From: Hyaloperonospora brassicae
Lineage: Eukaryota > Oomycota > Peronosporomycetes > Peronosporales > Peronosporaceae
DNA: 64,000 nt
Reading direction: 5' to 3'
Assembly: GCA_947650285.1 (NCBI GenBank)
Contig: CANTFL010001401.1
Coordinates: forward strand, 186,001-250,000
A program made the translations under genes and the position numbers. Of this stretch, positions 47,801 to 57,560 are shown one piece after another. Position 1 is the first letter of the stretch. Each line of letters starts with the position of its first letter. The notes beneath the pieces are model-generated. The model did no database searches and was not told the origin of the DNA. It saw nothing but the letters and a program-made list of their open reading frames with translations.

Positions 47801-49059
47801 ATGGTGCGCTCGAGCGCTCGACTCCAGATGGTCACCGAGAACGTCGTGGCCGCTGTCGCTGCGTCGGGCCGTACTACCAAAAAGCGCAGTCACGAGATCT
47901 CTTCCACGAAAACGTCTGCTACGCTCGCGAGTGAGTCGTCTCGTTCTACACCGAAGAAAGCCAAAACGTCATCTGACGCCACTGCGGATAACAAAAGCGC
48001 TTGGGGAGCGCTCTTTGCCCCTCTGAAGGCGAAACAGACCGAACGGGTGCGGCCACTGGCTGCAGTGCCCGTCTCGACGGAGCTGCAGCAGCGCATTGAC
48101 GCGTTTCCACGTTTCCAGGACGTCTCGAGACGATCTGACGATACAGTTGAGCTCAAAATTGTCGCGTGGAACGTGAACGGTCTTCGAGCAGTCCTTAAGC
48201 GAGACGACAGTGTTCATCTACGTGCCTATGCAGCCCAGGAAGATCCGGACATTATCTGTCTCAGTGAGACGAAGATCTGCAGCGACGAGCTCCAGAAACT
48301 GGAAGACTTTTTGCCGCAGTTCGAGCACCAGTTTTGGTCCTGTGCAGTCAAGAAAGGATACGCGAGCACCGCTGTTTTGTGCAAGACAAAGCCGCTAAGT
48401 GTGCGTGATGAAATTGTCGTGGGAAGTCACGAGTCGAAAGGGATCGGCAACGAGTCTGAGAACAGCGCAAAGGACCAAGAAGGACGATTCTTAGCATTGG
48501 AATTCGACAAGTTCTGGCTGGTCCACACCTACGTCCCGAATGCAGGAGGCAAATTGGAAAGACTGAGCTACCGAACCAGCCAGTGGGATAAAGCCATGCT
48601 GCGCGAGATGAAGCATATGGAGAAGACCAAGCCTGTGATCTGGTGCGGAGACCTGAACGTCGCGCATCACGAGATTGACATCCACAACCCAAAGGGGAAC
48701 CGCAAAAGTGCGGGATTTACGGACGAAGAGAGACAGAGTTTCACTGAGATTCTGGACTGCGGATTCATCGATACTTTCCGCCACTTGCATCCAGAGAAAG
48801 TGGAGTATTCGTACTTTGGCTATCGGCAAAACATGCGCGCGAAGAACAAAGGCTGGCGACTCGACTACTTCGTCGTGTCGAAGGCATTGATGCCGAATGT
48901 AGTACGTCTGATGATATAATGCCGTTTGTGTGGGTGCGTTTTTTCGACTAACTAGTATTTACATGATCTTGTCGTCTGCAGCGATCGTCTTTTATCCGAC
49001 AAAGCGTTGTTGGCAGTGACCACTTGCCTATCGGACTAGAGCTTGGCGATCTCCTGTGA
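47801..49059 (+). CDS. AP endonuclease, exonuclease III/APE1 family, two exons (copy B)
   Basis: Exon 1 is 47801-48901, the intron is 48902-48981 (GTACGT...CTAACT...CTGCAG), and exon 2 is 48982-49059. The 392-residue product equals copy A at every exon 1 position. Catalytic residues by family analogy are N124, E156 (metal), Y244, D284, N286, D380 and H381. Exon 2 supplies D380 and H381 in GSDHLPI; an unspliced transcript would give a 372-residue inactive form. The long basic N-terminal extension (about 115 residues) before the EEP domain is typical of eukaryotic nuclear versions. It is head-to-head with the BED-hAT gene. Confidence 0.95.
48902..48981 (+). other. 80-bp spliceosomal intron of AP endonuclease copy B
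   Basis: The donor is GTACGT, the branch-like ACTAACTA lies at about 48947-48954, and the acceptor is CTGCAG. It falls between codons (phase 0) after V367. Confidence 0.9.
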
Positions 49060-49920
49060 CACACTTTTGTTGACGGCGAGTGTGGACAAGGAACACGTCA
49101 AGCAAATCACGCCAAGCCCGTCAATCAACTTTGTGCGGTATACCGATTTGTAACAGCCACGTCTTGATCATCCGTCCATGAAAAAGCGTGACAAGAGTAG
49201 TGACCGGTCAATGTCGTCAATCGAACAGGGTCTCCTTCCATTTCGATCTATGGTGCATACAGTTGTCGTCCTCATATCTGGAGCACAGAGCCGCGCGAGA
49301 CTTTCGGACCGAGTGAGCATGTGGGAATTAGAAATAAAAGCTTGGATAATTGCAGTTTGTTCACTTCTGTCGTACCTCAAATGTCGTACCGATGCTTTCA
49401 ATTGATGTTTGTATCAATCGCGTGAAACAAATTGCTCGAGGCCATGTTGATGTAACTCATTCTTAGCAATGAAAGCATCAAAAGCAGCAGCTGCGGATCA
49501 AGTTTCGTGTGATATAGAAGCGCTTCGGGGTTACGAAGACGTAAACGCAAGATCACGGAATTGGTTTTCGCCCGACAGAACGCCTGCTTTTCATCGCCCA
49601 TCCCACATCGCATACCACCGCTGCCATCGGTTGGGTATTGATTGGGGCTAGACTACCACCATTGGCTACGCGTGAGCACCAATGAGCCATTGTCCAAGAT
49701 GTGGCTCTACATCGATTCCAATCATACTGTTATCATTCCATCAATGTTTCGAATACCTTCACAGTTGGTAAAGCTATGATTTGAAAACGCAGGGTAGCAG
49801 CCAAAAGTTACAATTGACATGGTTGATTTCATAATATCGGTTATCTACAACATGGGCACAGTCATCGATGAAAGCTGGTAAAGCTTCGCTAGTCGTGACT
49901 CATCGAATATGTCATGAGGG
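49060..49920. other. Downstream flank of AP endonuclease inside arm B, no confident gene
   Basis: Counterpart of 7464-8324. Short frames (49178-49405 plus, 49398-49613 minus, 49469-49651 plus) are shared with arm A but show no domain and no coding-like pattern of differences. Confidence 0.4.
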
Positions 49921-50173
49921 TTCTATCTTTTTATTTTGCCATAACGAGGCGATCCTGTTGCATAACATTGGTATTTGTAAGATATGGCAACAAAGTAAAT
50001 ATACTATGGTGAATATTCTTTCAGCATCATCGTTATGTACAGAATTATTTTGCAGTGTCTCAAGGGTCTACTCATCGATCCATTTGGTCCATCGTACCAA
50101 TTCACCAGTCGCTTTTTGACGCGCGCAATGGGTGGTGAGCTGACGTCACCATTGATGATGGAGGGGGGCAGAC
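49921..50173. other. Short interval between outer arm B and solo LTR copy 2
   Basis: About 250 bp outside the palindrome. A minus frame crossing into the LTR (50004-50237) has no recognisable domain. The last bases are a purine-rich GGAGGGGGGCAGAC just before the LTR; CAGAC is its target duplication. Confidence 0.5.
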
Positions 50174-50570
50174 TGTAACGGGGCACACCCTTGCGTGAAC
50201 TTAACGCAAGGGTATCGGTGCCCCGACAGACGTACACAAGGGAAGCGAGGAAGCGTAGGTAAGGTAAAAGTAGAACTGTTATATTAATATAATTAAGTCC
50301 TTAAACTACTGTCTCTCTGTTTGACTTAACTTGATTATGATAATATAACTGAGTGTATGGTGACGTCTCGTCACCACTCATTGCGCGCGTCTTGCGGCGA
50401 TTGGTGGGTTGATATCATCAAGATATCAACCAATGAACAGAGACTCTTTGGTCGACCCTTCAATATCACCATTATTGGTGGTATTGTTAAAAGAATATTC
50501 AACTTCATATTCTTTATTGTCACTTATCTCTTTAATGACAATATACCATGTAACGGGCTGCCCCGTTACA
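50174..50570. mobile_element. Solo LTR-like element, copy 2 (397 bp)
   Basis: It starts TGTAACGGGGCA and ends TGCCCCGTTACA, a perfect 12-bp inverted pair, and is flanked by a perfect 5-bp duplication CAGAC (50169-50173 and 50571-50575). It is the same family and orientation as 26041-26433. Two perfect hairpin-capable repeats are kept: ACCCTTGCGT with ACGCAAGGGT near the left end, and a GATATC-centred repeat (TTGATATC...GATATCAA) in the middle. The perfect ends suggest a more recent insertion than copy 1. Confidence 0.9.
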
Positions 50571-50575
50571 CAGAC

Positions 50576-51210
50576 GAATCCATTTAATCTTATAAGCATT
50601 GCATGATGTGTGATACTTCCTATGCCTGGATAGCAACGCCGGTTCCTCAGACGAGGTCGGTGGTTGTTCGAAGCTTGTCACCTGAGGTGACGGCTATCGT
50701 GGTTGCCTTACTATTTCGCCGGGGCATTACAGTAGGCATGCTCCTAGTATTTTGTTGTCAGTTTGTCCATACCGTCGCTTGGAAACCGCTCGAAGCTGCA
50801 TCGAGCCGGAATACCAGAAGTCGGAGACGCGGCATTCCAGAGAAACGGCCTTTAGATGAAATGTTGCTCGTTTTCTTTGAGTCCAGAGGCTTGTTATAGC
50901 AACACTGCTCAGTATATGTCACATACGCACCCAAACCCGTCTATGTTCGTTTAATGACACACCCGTGGCTTGCAGAGGGGTGATCGGTCCGCGAGCCTTG
51001 CTTGAGAGGGTCCTGCGGAGTCAAAGGTAAAATTGAGAGTGCATTCAAAAACATGTTAGCCAACCGTGCCTACCTGAATGCTTCATCTAATTTCATCCAT
51101 CCATCCATCTATCCATCAATCAATCCATCCGATTGTTCTTCGCTTAGTTGTAGGTTGGTCGTGGAGTAGGTTCCATCCATCATTAATTAGTGTAGGAGGC
51201 AGTTATGTCA
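50576..51210. other. Interval left of the gypsy element, may include its decayed 3' LTR
   Basis: A frame at 50603-50899 is unrecognised. An (ATCC)n/(ATCA) microsatellite lies at about 51098-51130. The end AGTTATGTCA (to 51210), next to a C-rich run, would be the start of a 3' LTR on the minus strand (TGACATAACT), but a partner LTR was not found at the other side. Confidence 0.4.
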
Positions 51211-51377
51211 TACTCCCCCCATGAAACAATCACACTAGCACAGGAAGATGCGACGAAGTGATAGCCGTTGCGTCGTCGCGACCTTGTCAATTGTGATGGT
51301 TCCATTTTTATGCACAATGCTAATGGGGTAGGGCTCATCTGAAAATCCTTAGTCTTTGCGCAAAACTGTTTAGATCT

Positions 51378-52682
51378 TCATGTCATTATGTGGTCGCCGG
51401 GATGGTAAAAGTGCACGAGCCGTTTGGTATTTTCGCGTGTGTTGTAAGCTAGGATAGCCCGAAACCGCCGTTTTGACAGGCAACTCCAATTTGCTTCGTG
51501 CAGCTGGCGTGTAATCATGTCTTGTCCAAAAATGATTTTTCCCGGAGGTGCATTGAGTATGCTATGATATCTCGAACGCACTGCAAAAGCGGCGTAATGA
51601 ATGACATTCTTCCAATCTGCGCCTGTGTGACAACGGATGACGTTCAATAGCTCCAGATGCACACGCTCACAGATCGCATTCGCTGGCGGATTATCTGCTG
51701 TGATTAGCTTTGATTTCAGGCCGTAACTGCGCAGTAGTTCCTGGAATTCTTCTCCTGTAAACTCCAACCCTTGGTCATGGACAACTTGTCGTGGACGCAA
51801 ATAGCGGCAAAGCCACTCACGATCAAAACTTTCAGCCGTCGTCAGCGATGCTTTATTTGGCTGTACAGCAACTTCCAGCCACCGAGTAGCTTGATCAATC
51901 ATAGTTATCCCGTAATAGCCGCCGTCGTATGGTCCGATAAGATCAACGTGTACAATACTGAATGGGTTGACGGTTCTATTGGTCCGTGGTAGTCTAAGTC
52001 TGTAGGCTTGTTTCCCTCCGTTTAATTTCGAGCGCTTGCACTTGATGCATTTGTGAACAAACTTGTCGATCGTTGTTTCCATGTGCGGCCAGTAGAAGGT
52101 ACTTTGCATCGTTTTATGTTGTCGATGACTTGCTGGATGGCCGAGATTTATGTGGTACCAGTCGATCAGGTAATCACGAAGACTGTCAGGGACGATTACT
52201 CGGTGTTTGTAACCAACCATGGTACATCCCAAGAGAACCTGGAGCTGATAGTCTGGGTTATTGGTACCGGCTAGACATGCTGCTTTGATCGATGCGATCA
52301 TTTCATCGTTCTCTTGGTGCTGGTAGAGCATTGGACCATGCATTACGCACTCTGGTGTCGTATTGAGCGTGTAGACTTCGTCGCTAATTGATGAAACTTT
52401 ACTGGTCGCAAATCGCATGCGTGAGAAAGCATCTGCGCCAATGTTCTTCTCCCTTTTAATATAGGTCATTTTCAGGCGATACTTAGAGAGGAGTAACTTC
52501 CATCGCTTCACTCGGAGACTTTTCTCATTGGGGTAGATCAAGTTTTTGTGATCCGTATGGACCACGACGCGAAATCCGAGGAGCATCGTTCGGTATTCGC
52601 GTAACAGCTCAACGATCGAAAGATGCTCCAGCTCCATGGTGGTAGAATTGATCTGGTGCTTGGTGAGATTCGCGAGTAACAT
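51378..52682 (-). CDS. Gypsy RNase H C-terminus and integrase (open part of broken pol)
   Basis: This is the longest surviving piece of pol, 434 residues. Residues 38-90 are the end of RNase H (HTDHKNLIY and the conserved D-A-x-S-R, here DAFSR). The zinc-binding region has H177-x4-H182 and C212-x2-C215. The integrase core triad is intact: D247 (HVDLIGPY), D303 (VHDQGLEF) and E339, with 35 residues between the last two. The C-terminal part (about 400-434) resembles the end-binding segment with YHPGD. The first residue shown is not a native start; it is where the frame opens after a break. Integrase fold and triad are intact, but the upstream pol is not. Confidence 0.85.
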   Translation of the reverse strand: MLLANLTKHQINSTTMELEHLSIVELLREYRTMLLGFRVVVHTDHKNLIYPNEKSLRVKRWKLLLSKYRLKMTYIKREKNIGADAFSRMRFATSKVSSISDEVYTLNTTPECVMHGPMLYQHQENDEMIASIKAACLAGTNNPDYQLQVLLGCTMVGYKHRVIVPDSLRDYLIDWYHINLGHPASHRQHKTMQSTFYWPHMETTIDKFVHKCIKCKRSKLNGGKQAYRLRLPRTNRTVNPFSIVHVDLIGPYDGGYYGITMIDQATRWLEVAVQPNKASLTTAESFDREWLCRYLRPRQVVHDQGLEFTGEEFQELLRSYGLKSKLITADNPPANAICERVHLELLNVIRCHTGADWKNVIHYAAFAVRSRYHSILNAPPGKIIFGQDMITRQLHEANWSCLSKRRFRAILAYNTRENTKRLVHFYHPGDHIMT

Positions 52683-53600
52683 GCCAGAATTTTGTTGCCT
52701 TGCATTATCAGTCCACCAATCTGAGTTCCACTAGCATTCGCGTAGACATGGAACGGTACCTTTGAGTTAGGGAACGCTAAAAGGACGGCCTCTGCAAAAG
52801 CACGCTTATTGTCGTGAAAGGCCTTCGTATCGCTAGGTAGCCATGTAAAGGGTACCTTGGCGCTTGTAAACCGATATAGCGGCTTGCATACGGTTGTCTT
52901 GTTCGAAATCATGTCGCGGTAGTAGTTGATCATGCCTAAGAAACGTCGAAGCTCTTTTGGGTTGCGTGGCACTGCGATCTTCTGAATGGCCTGGGTTTTC
53001 TTTTCTTGAGGCTTCATTCCATCGGCCGATAGCGTAAACTTAAGGTAATCAACCTCCTTGCACCAAATATGGCACTTTCTTCCATTTAGCGAAACGCCGA
53101 TGGTCTGCAGTAGTTCAAAGAGGATGCGCAAATGAGAGAGATGGTCTTCGTCTGTACTGGAAAATACTAGCAGGATATCCCGATACACCACGATGAACGG
53201 CAGGTCACCAAAGATACAATCCATTCACGCTTGGTATTCGTCTGGGGCTGTTATATACCCATCGGTAGTCGCTTGTACTGGTATTTGCCGAATGGCAAAT
53301 AAAAAGCTGTCAATGGGCGGCTTGTTCGAGCTAGTCGTCGGGCATAATATCCATGGTTTGCGTCTAACGTTGAAAGACACCTTGCGCTGGACAAGCGCAT
53401 AATGATTTCTCTAATGCGCGGGACGAAGTATGGGCTCCTTCGTAGATACTTGTTAAGCCCACGATAGTCGTTAAGCAGACGCAGTGAACCATCTGGCTTG
53501 GAGACGAAAACGCGGGTGATGCCATCTCCGCATCAAAAATTTGCTCTAGAACGTCAGCACTGATAACCCGCTGAATGTTCTCCTTGGCTTTGCTTTACTG
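52538..53600 (-). pseudogene. Gypsy reverse transcriptase, broken
   Basis: The N-terminal half (about 53260-53530) has FVSKPDGSLRL and the LNDYRGLN block, then LPFGKYQYKRLPMG, and ends at a TAA (53251-53253). The C-terminal half is open at 52538-53224. The catalytic Y-x-D-D box reads YRDI (53175-53186), so the second aspartate is lost. The tether to RNase H (FHVYANASGTQIGG) follows, with Asn where the first RNase H Asp (D-A-S) is expected. Two independent inactivating changes plus the stop mean it is dead. Confidence 0.8.
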
Positions 53601-54205
53601 GCTGCGCGCGATGGGGTAGGCCTTTGCATGAACGGGCTTGTAATCCGGTTTGATAGGCAGCTCGTAATCCGGAAAGCGCATTCGTCCAAGATGTGCGTCG
53701 TAAAGCCTTTTGTACTCGACTACTAATGCCAAGCATTTAGTCTTCATGTTGGGGTCAAGATGATGAGGCAGGAAAGTCTCTGGCTGGACTACTGTTGTGG
53801 GTGTTTCCTTCATTTCGTCTTGAACCTCGAGGTCTTCTTTGCCCACCTTGGGTCTTTTCGCTTTCTCTTGCCCTGTCTTAAGCCGGAGCAAGCAGTCGTC
53901 CCATTGCACCAACCTAACTTTGAAGTTTAAAACCAGTCCTAGTGCATTTATGACATCTCTTCCAATAACCATGTTATCGCTGCTTAATTTAATCACTTCA
54001 AATTGGTATGTGACGATTGTGTCTGGCTTTAGTTGTGGGAAGAAGAATTGTGTCTTCACCGTTCCATTGCTTGGTACTGCGCCGCGCATAGTGTCAAAGA
54101 TAGTGGGTGATGTCGTAACATTCTGTCGACCCAGCTTCACAATACCAGCAAGTGTCGCACCATTGACAATGCTTTTAATGCTCCACTGTCGAGCAGAGAT
54201 TCGAT
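53595..54205 (-). pseudogene. Gypsy aspartic protease and linker, frameshifted
   Basis: The active-site string LLDSGA lies at about 54175-54195 in one frame; the rest of the fold (VIGRDVINALGL, typical of the flap-distal I-G-x-D-x-x-x-x-L-G motif) is in another frame within 53595-54140. A frameshift after VRHLLV separates them. The C-terminal half leads into the start of RT. Confidence 0.75.
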
Positions 54206-54226
54206 AGCATCTTGATTGCGATGCAG

Positions 54227-55203
54227 CTAGACCATGATGCGTAATGGTGCAATGGTGACAATTCTGTCCTTTTCGACTGAACCAACGAACTTGAGCTCTT
54301 GCTCTTGCCCTGCCGCATCCGATTCTGACTCCGATTCGAAGTCAAGGTTATCTCTTCTTGAGATGCGGGGGTACTTCGGGTTCAGTGTGCGATGTTTGTG
54401 CGACCGTGCTTCGTTTTTCCTGGTATCCTCCAATTGCTTTTTCTTCAAAGTATAACAGTCATTCGTATTGTGCGAAGCTGTCTTGTGGAACGAAAACCAA
54501 GTGTCACGTGTGTGATTACTGTCTCCTCGACTGCGTGCCTATTCCTTAGGCTCTTCTCGCCGGTTCTTCTGTACTTCCCGTTGCCCGTGTACTCTGCGCT
54601 GATTCTTTCTCTGCATGTTGCTGTATTCTTTAGTGTTTGGTTTCTTGTCACGGGTTATCGGATGTCGCTCGTCTTTTTCGATCCGGGTGAAACAAGGGAC
54701 AAGTTCATTGAGGTGGTCGAATACGACTCCTACTGCAGACAACTTCTCTTGCCATGATCGGGGCATTCCGCGCTTGAAGTAGCGACATTGCTGAACCTCC
54801 GAAATTTCTTCAGCATTCTGTGGCAGCTCAGCAAACAACCGAATGTCTTCTCTGAGTCGCTGCGAGAATTTGAGCACAGTCCCATCTCGTCGTTTCACCA
54901 TTGTCCACAATTCGTTGTCCAAGTCTTCACTGTAGTCGTGCGGGACAGATAGAAATCCCGTATCCGTAAAGACTTGTTCAAAAGTCCCTCCGTGCTCAAC
55001 TGCGTCTTGAGCTATCACTTCGACTTCTGTTGCGAGGTCGCCTTCAATAAGCGCGACCATGTTGTGTGCCTATAGCTCATCGGTCCATTGCTTCTTTCGG
55101 GCGAGGCGACGAAATTGGTTGCTCCAGCGAAGCCACTCACGTGGGGATCCTCCTGCAAACTTCTTGATCTTGATTGTCGCCGTATCGGCGGGGAAGTCGG
55201 CAC
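54227..55203 (-). pseudogene. Gypsy gag, interrupted
   Basis: The N-terminal piece (55203-55073) has KFAGGSPREWLRWSNQF, a hydrophobic retrotransposon gag start, and ends at TAG (55070-55072). The capsid-like middle is open at 54539-55060. A zinc-knuckle-like FSFHKTASHNTNDC stretch (about 54460-54500) has Trp/Phe/Ser where the first Cys is expected. A charged tail follows at 54227-54448. At least two frame breaks are present. Confidence 0.75.
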
Positions 55204-55950
55204 TTGCAGGTGTCAACGTTTACCTCGTCTGGATGGTCCAAATGTACGTCACCATTAATGATTGTATATAGTAGAGCTATAAAAGGGCCAATTGATTTGA
55301 CGCATTAGGACCTAATGATATAAATACCAGATTTTGATCCTACTAATAAGCATTTTCTTTTCGTGGTTTCATAGTCCTCTACTTACGTCTTTGTGATGTA
55401 GCAAAGCAATGGCTTGGACATGATAAATTGTTGAAAATCTAAAATAGGGTCGGATATCCATAAACTAAGATTTTTCTGATCCATACACTAAGATTTTACC
55501 GATCCATACACTAAGACTTTTCTGGTCCATAAACCAAGACCTTAACAAATAGCTGTAAAACTACGCAAAATCGTGCTTTTGCGCATCCAAGTGCTCTAAT
55601 GACACCGAAGACGACGCCGATTCAGGAGAAACATGCGCTAGAGTTCGGACTCTAGCTCATCAAGACGGGAAAGGGCGGCGCGCAAACTGTGAGATGCCTG
55701 TGCTGCATCTATCGCAGGCGTGACAAGGTTGAGGTTGGAAACTGAACTGGTCGCAAGCGAGAATCGCGCGTTGAAATCAAATACTACACGAAGCCATGCG
55801 CTCCCCAGAAATTTTGCAGTCGCAATACGACGCAGCATGACAATGCCTGGGCAAAGTAAATCAATATGTGAAACGTGTAGAAGCGCGAATACTCTACTGA
55901 GAAGACGAAGATCGTGAACACGTATCATCATTACCTCGACGTTGTAGGCG
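55204..55950. other. Interval between gypsy element and hAT relic
   Basis: It should contain the 5' LTR of the gypsy element but no match to 51190-51210 was seen. A short degenerate triple repeat of CCATA-A-CTAAGA-TTTT-C units lies at 55458-55540. The minus frame 55638-55979 (113 codons) is unrecognised and lies opposite the likely start of the hAT relic. Confidence 0.4.
55458..55545 (+). repeat. Degenerate tandem repeat of about 31 bp (three units)
   Basis: Three to four units of the form GATCCATACACTAAGATTTT occur in a row with small changes (starting near 55455, 55484, 55516). Probably a minisatellite. Confidence 0.7.
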
Positions 55951-55979
55951 ACACTATGGAATTCAAATTTCGCAACCAA

Positions 55980-57560
55980 TTGTCGAGACCATCGTCGGAG
56001 ACATGTTCTTCAGGAACGATGAAATGCTGGACAATGACAAAGACGACGACGAAGACGACTTCGTGGCGTCTGACGCGACAAAGGCAGTAGGCAAGGAAAT
56101 CGCCAAGAAGTCCAGCGAAAAGGCGCCTGTGATGAAGCTGTTAATAAGGACTCGGAGGATGAGACGAACGTTATCACTATCGATATGTGATGCGTTACGA
56201 AGTCGCATTGGGCCACGAGGCTTCGGCAATTTATTCTGGCAGGCGGCTATGATAATCGAACATGCTTAGCGACATACGCAAAAGCCGAGGCTCGCAGGCA
56301 TAAATATTTTGATGTTCGGCCAATTTATTAGCGCCCTTGCCGCGTAAAACTTGCAACAAATTGCGGATTCTATATGCGACACGTCCGTCTGGCCATATTC
56401 GTTCGCGTGTGATGGAATTACGCATCGCAACTTGTCGTTCTTTGGCATGCGTTTGCGATTGCTACAATGACGTCCTAGTCAACTTTCACTTCGTTGCCAT
56501 CCCAATGTTCGACAGGCATGCATCGCAGATCATATATATAAATTGATCTGCAAGATTATGGACGTATTGTACGGATCGTGTAGTGACAGATCGCTTTGCG
56601 TCGCTTCGGACGGCGAGATCGCAATGGTTGGCCGGTATGCTGGCTTGGTCACTCGATTGTGCGCTGCAGCTGAGCATCCTGTCCTTCGCATTTAGTGCTC
56701 GCCTCATCAATTGATATGGAAATAAATCAATCTTCCGCCAATGTGTCCTAAGGCAAATGGGTCGCCAAAGCGCACGCGTGTAGCGTCTTCATGAGTGCTC
56801 AAAACAGCTTAATTGCCGAGATGAATCTTAGGTGCCTGAAGATGATTACTCGCTGGGTCCGGTATGGATTTATGCTTCGATTTCTTTACATACCGGCGAA
56901 GACTGGTCAACTACGCGGCTGATTATTAAAAGTCCAACCAGCCGTCGCCGTTCTGGTGGATCACGACGTACGCTGTGTCTTCTGCAATTTGTACTGTCAG
57001 CAAGACAATTGTAGTACTGCAGAACAAGGCGCTCCTGATAGCGCAGCAAGACGAACACGTTTTCAATTAAATTGGATCGCTTGTCGTTATGTTCAGCATT
57101 GACTCGACCGATGGGCCAATAAACGGCTATTTTGTTGATGGTGGCACTAGGATCGACTATGCGGACATAGTCGCTCTTATCGAGGATCAGGCCTCGAGGG
57201 TAATGCAGCGATTGGCGGCGCTGAGCGACGACGAGAAGCTAGACGCCGTAAGCGAGGTCGCTACATACGCGATGACCCTGATGCTCGGGCTGCAGAGCGT
57301 GCGAGCAGAGCGCGACGTCAACAATCTTCCTCTCGCGCACGATGCACTGCCGGTATACCTGCCCATCCCATCAAGCTGTCGCTGCGAATGTTTGTCAAAT
57401 GCATTCTGGCGCCGCACCGTGATCATCTTGCGAAATCATGGATGGGGGAGTAGATTATCGATGTCGAGTTAAACCACAGGCTGATTCGCATATCCTACGA
57501 CGAAGACGAAGAGATGCGCGCCCTCATTGACAAGCACAATGTGAATACGTTTTTTTGACG
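55980..57560 (+). pseudogene. hAT-family transposase relic
   Basis: Several plus-strand pieces in order show the hAT layout. An acidic, Lys-rich N-terminal part is at 56003-56200. FHFVAIPMFDRHAS (about 56480-56520) follows, then the core VASDGEIAMVGRYAGLVTRL (56600-56665), matching the hAT S-x-D-G...M-x-G-R-x-x-G-x-V-T-R-L block, and LRIWC-PHQL-like sequence near 56690-56715. YASISLHTGEDWSTTRLI comes at 56870-56930, and a long C-terminal piece with FVDGGTRIDYADIVALIEDQ and LQSVRAERD at 57089-57400, continuing after a shift with a piece ending IDKHNVNTFF (about 57455-57558). Stops and shifts separate them all. It is a different subfamily from the domesticated BED-hAT genes. Confidence 0.65.

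Larger units (their letters stand above)
42468..49920 (-). repeat. Outer arm B of the large inverted duplication
   Basis: Reverse complement of 7464-14907 with a coordinate sum near 57,380. It contains second copies of the BED-hAT gene and the AP endonuclease gene. The outer boundary (GTCATGAGGG, 49911-49920) lies 254 bp before a solo LTR. Confidence 0.95.
51211..55203 (-). mobile_element. Degenerate Ty3/gypsy LTR retrotransposon
   Basis: Minus-strand order is gag, zinc-knuckle-like region, aspartic protease, reverse transcriptase, RNase H, integrase. This order (RT before integrase) defines Ty3/gypsy. A polypurine-like run ATGGGGGGAGTA (51211-51222, minus strand) follows the integrase end. 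Stops and frameshifts lie in gag (TAG at 55070-55072), between gag and protease, and in RT (TAA at 51-type position 53251-53253). The 5' LTR was not recognised. The element cannot make a continuous polyprotein. Confidence 0.85.

Noticed and set aside
55204..55640. 5' LTR of the gypsy element
   Set aside because: No match to the candidate 3' LTR start (minus-strand TGACATAACTGCC at about 51198-51210) could be found here, so no LTR pair is reported.
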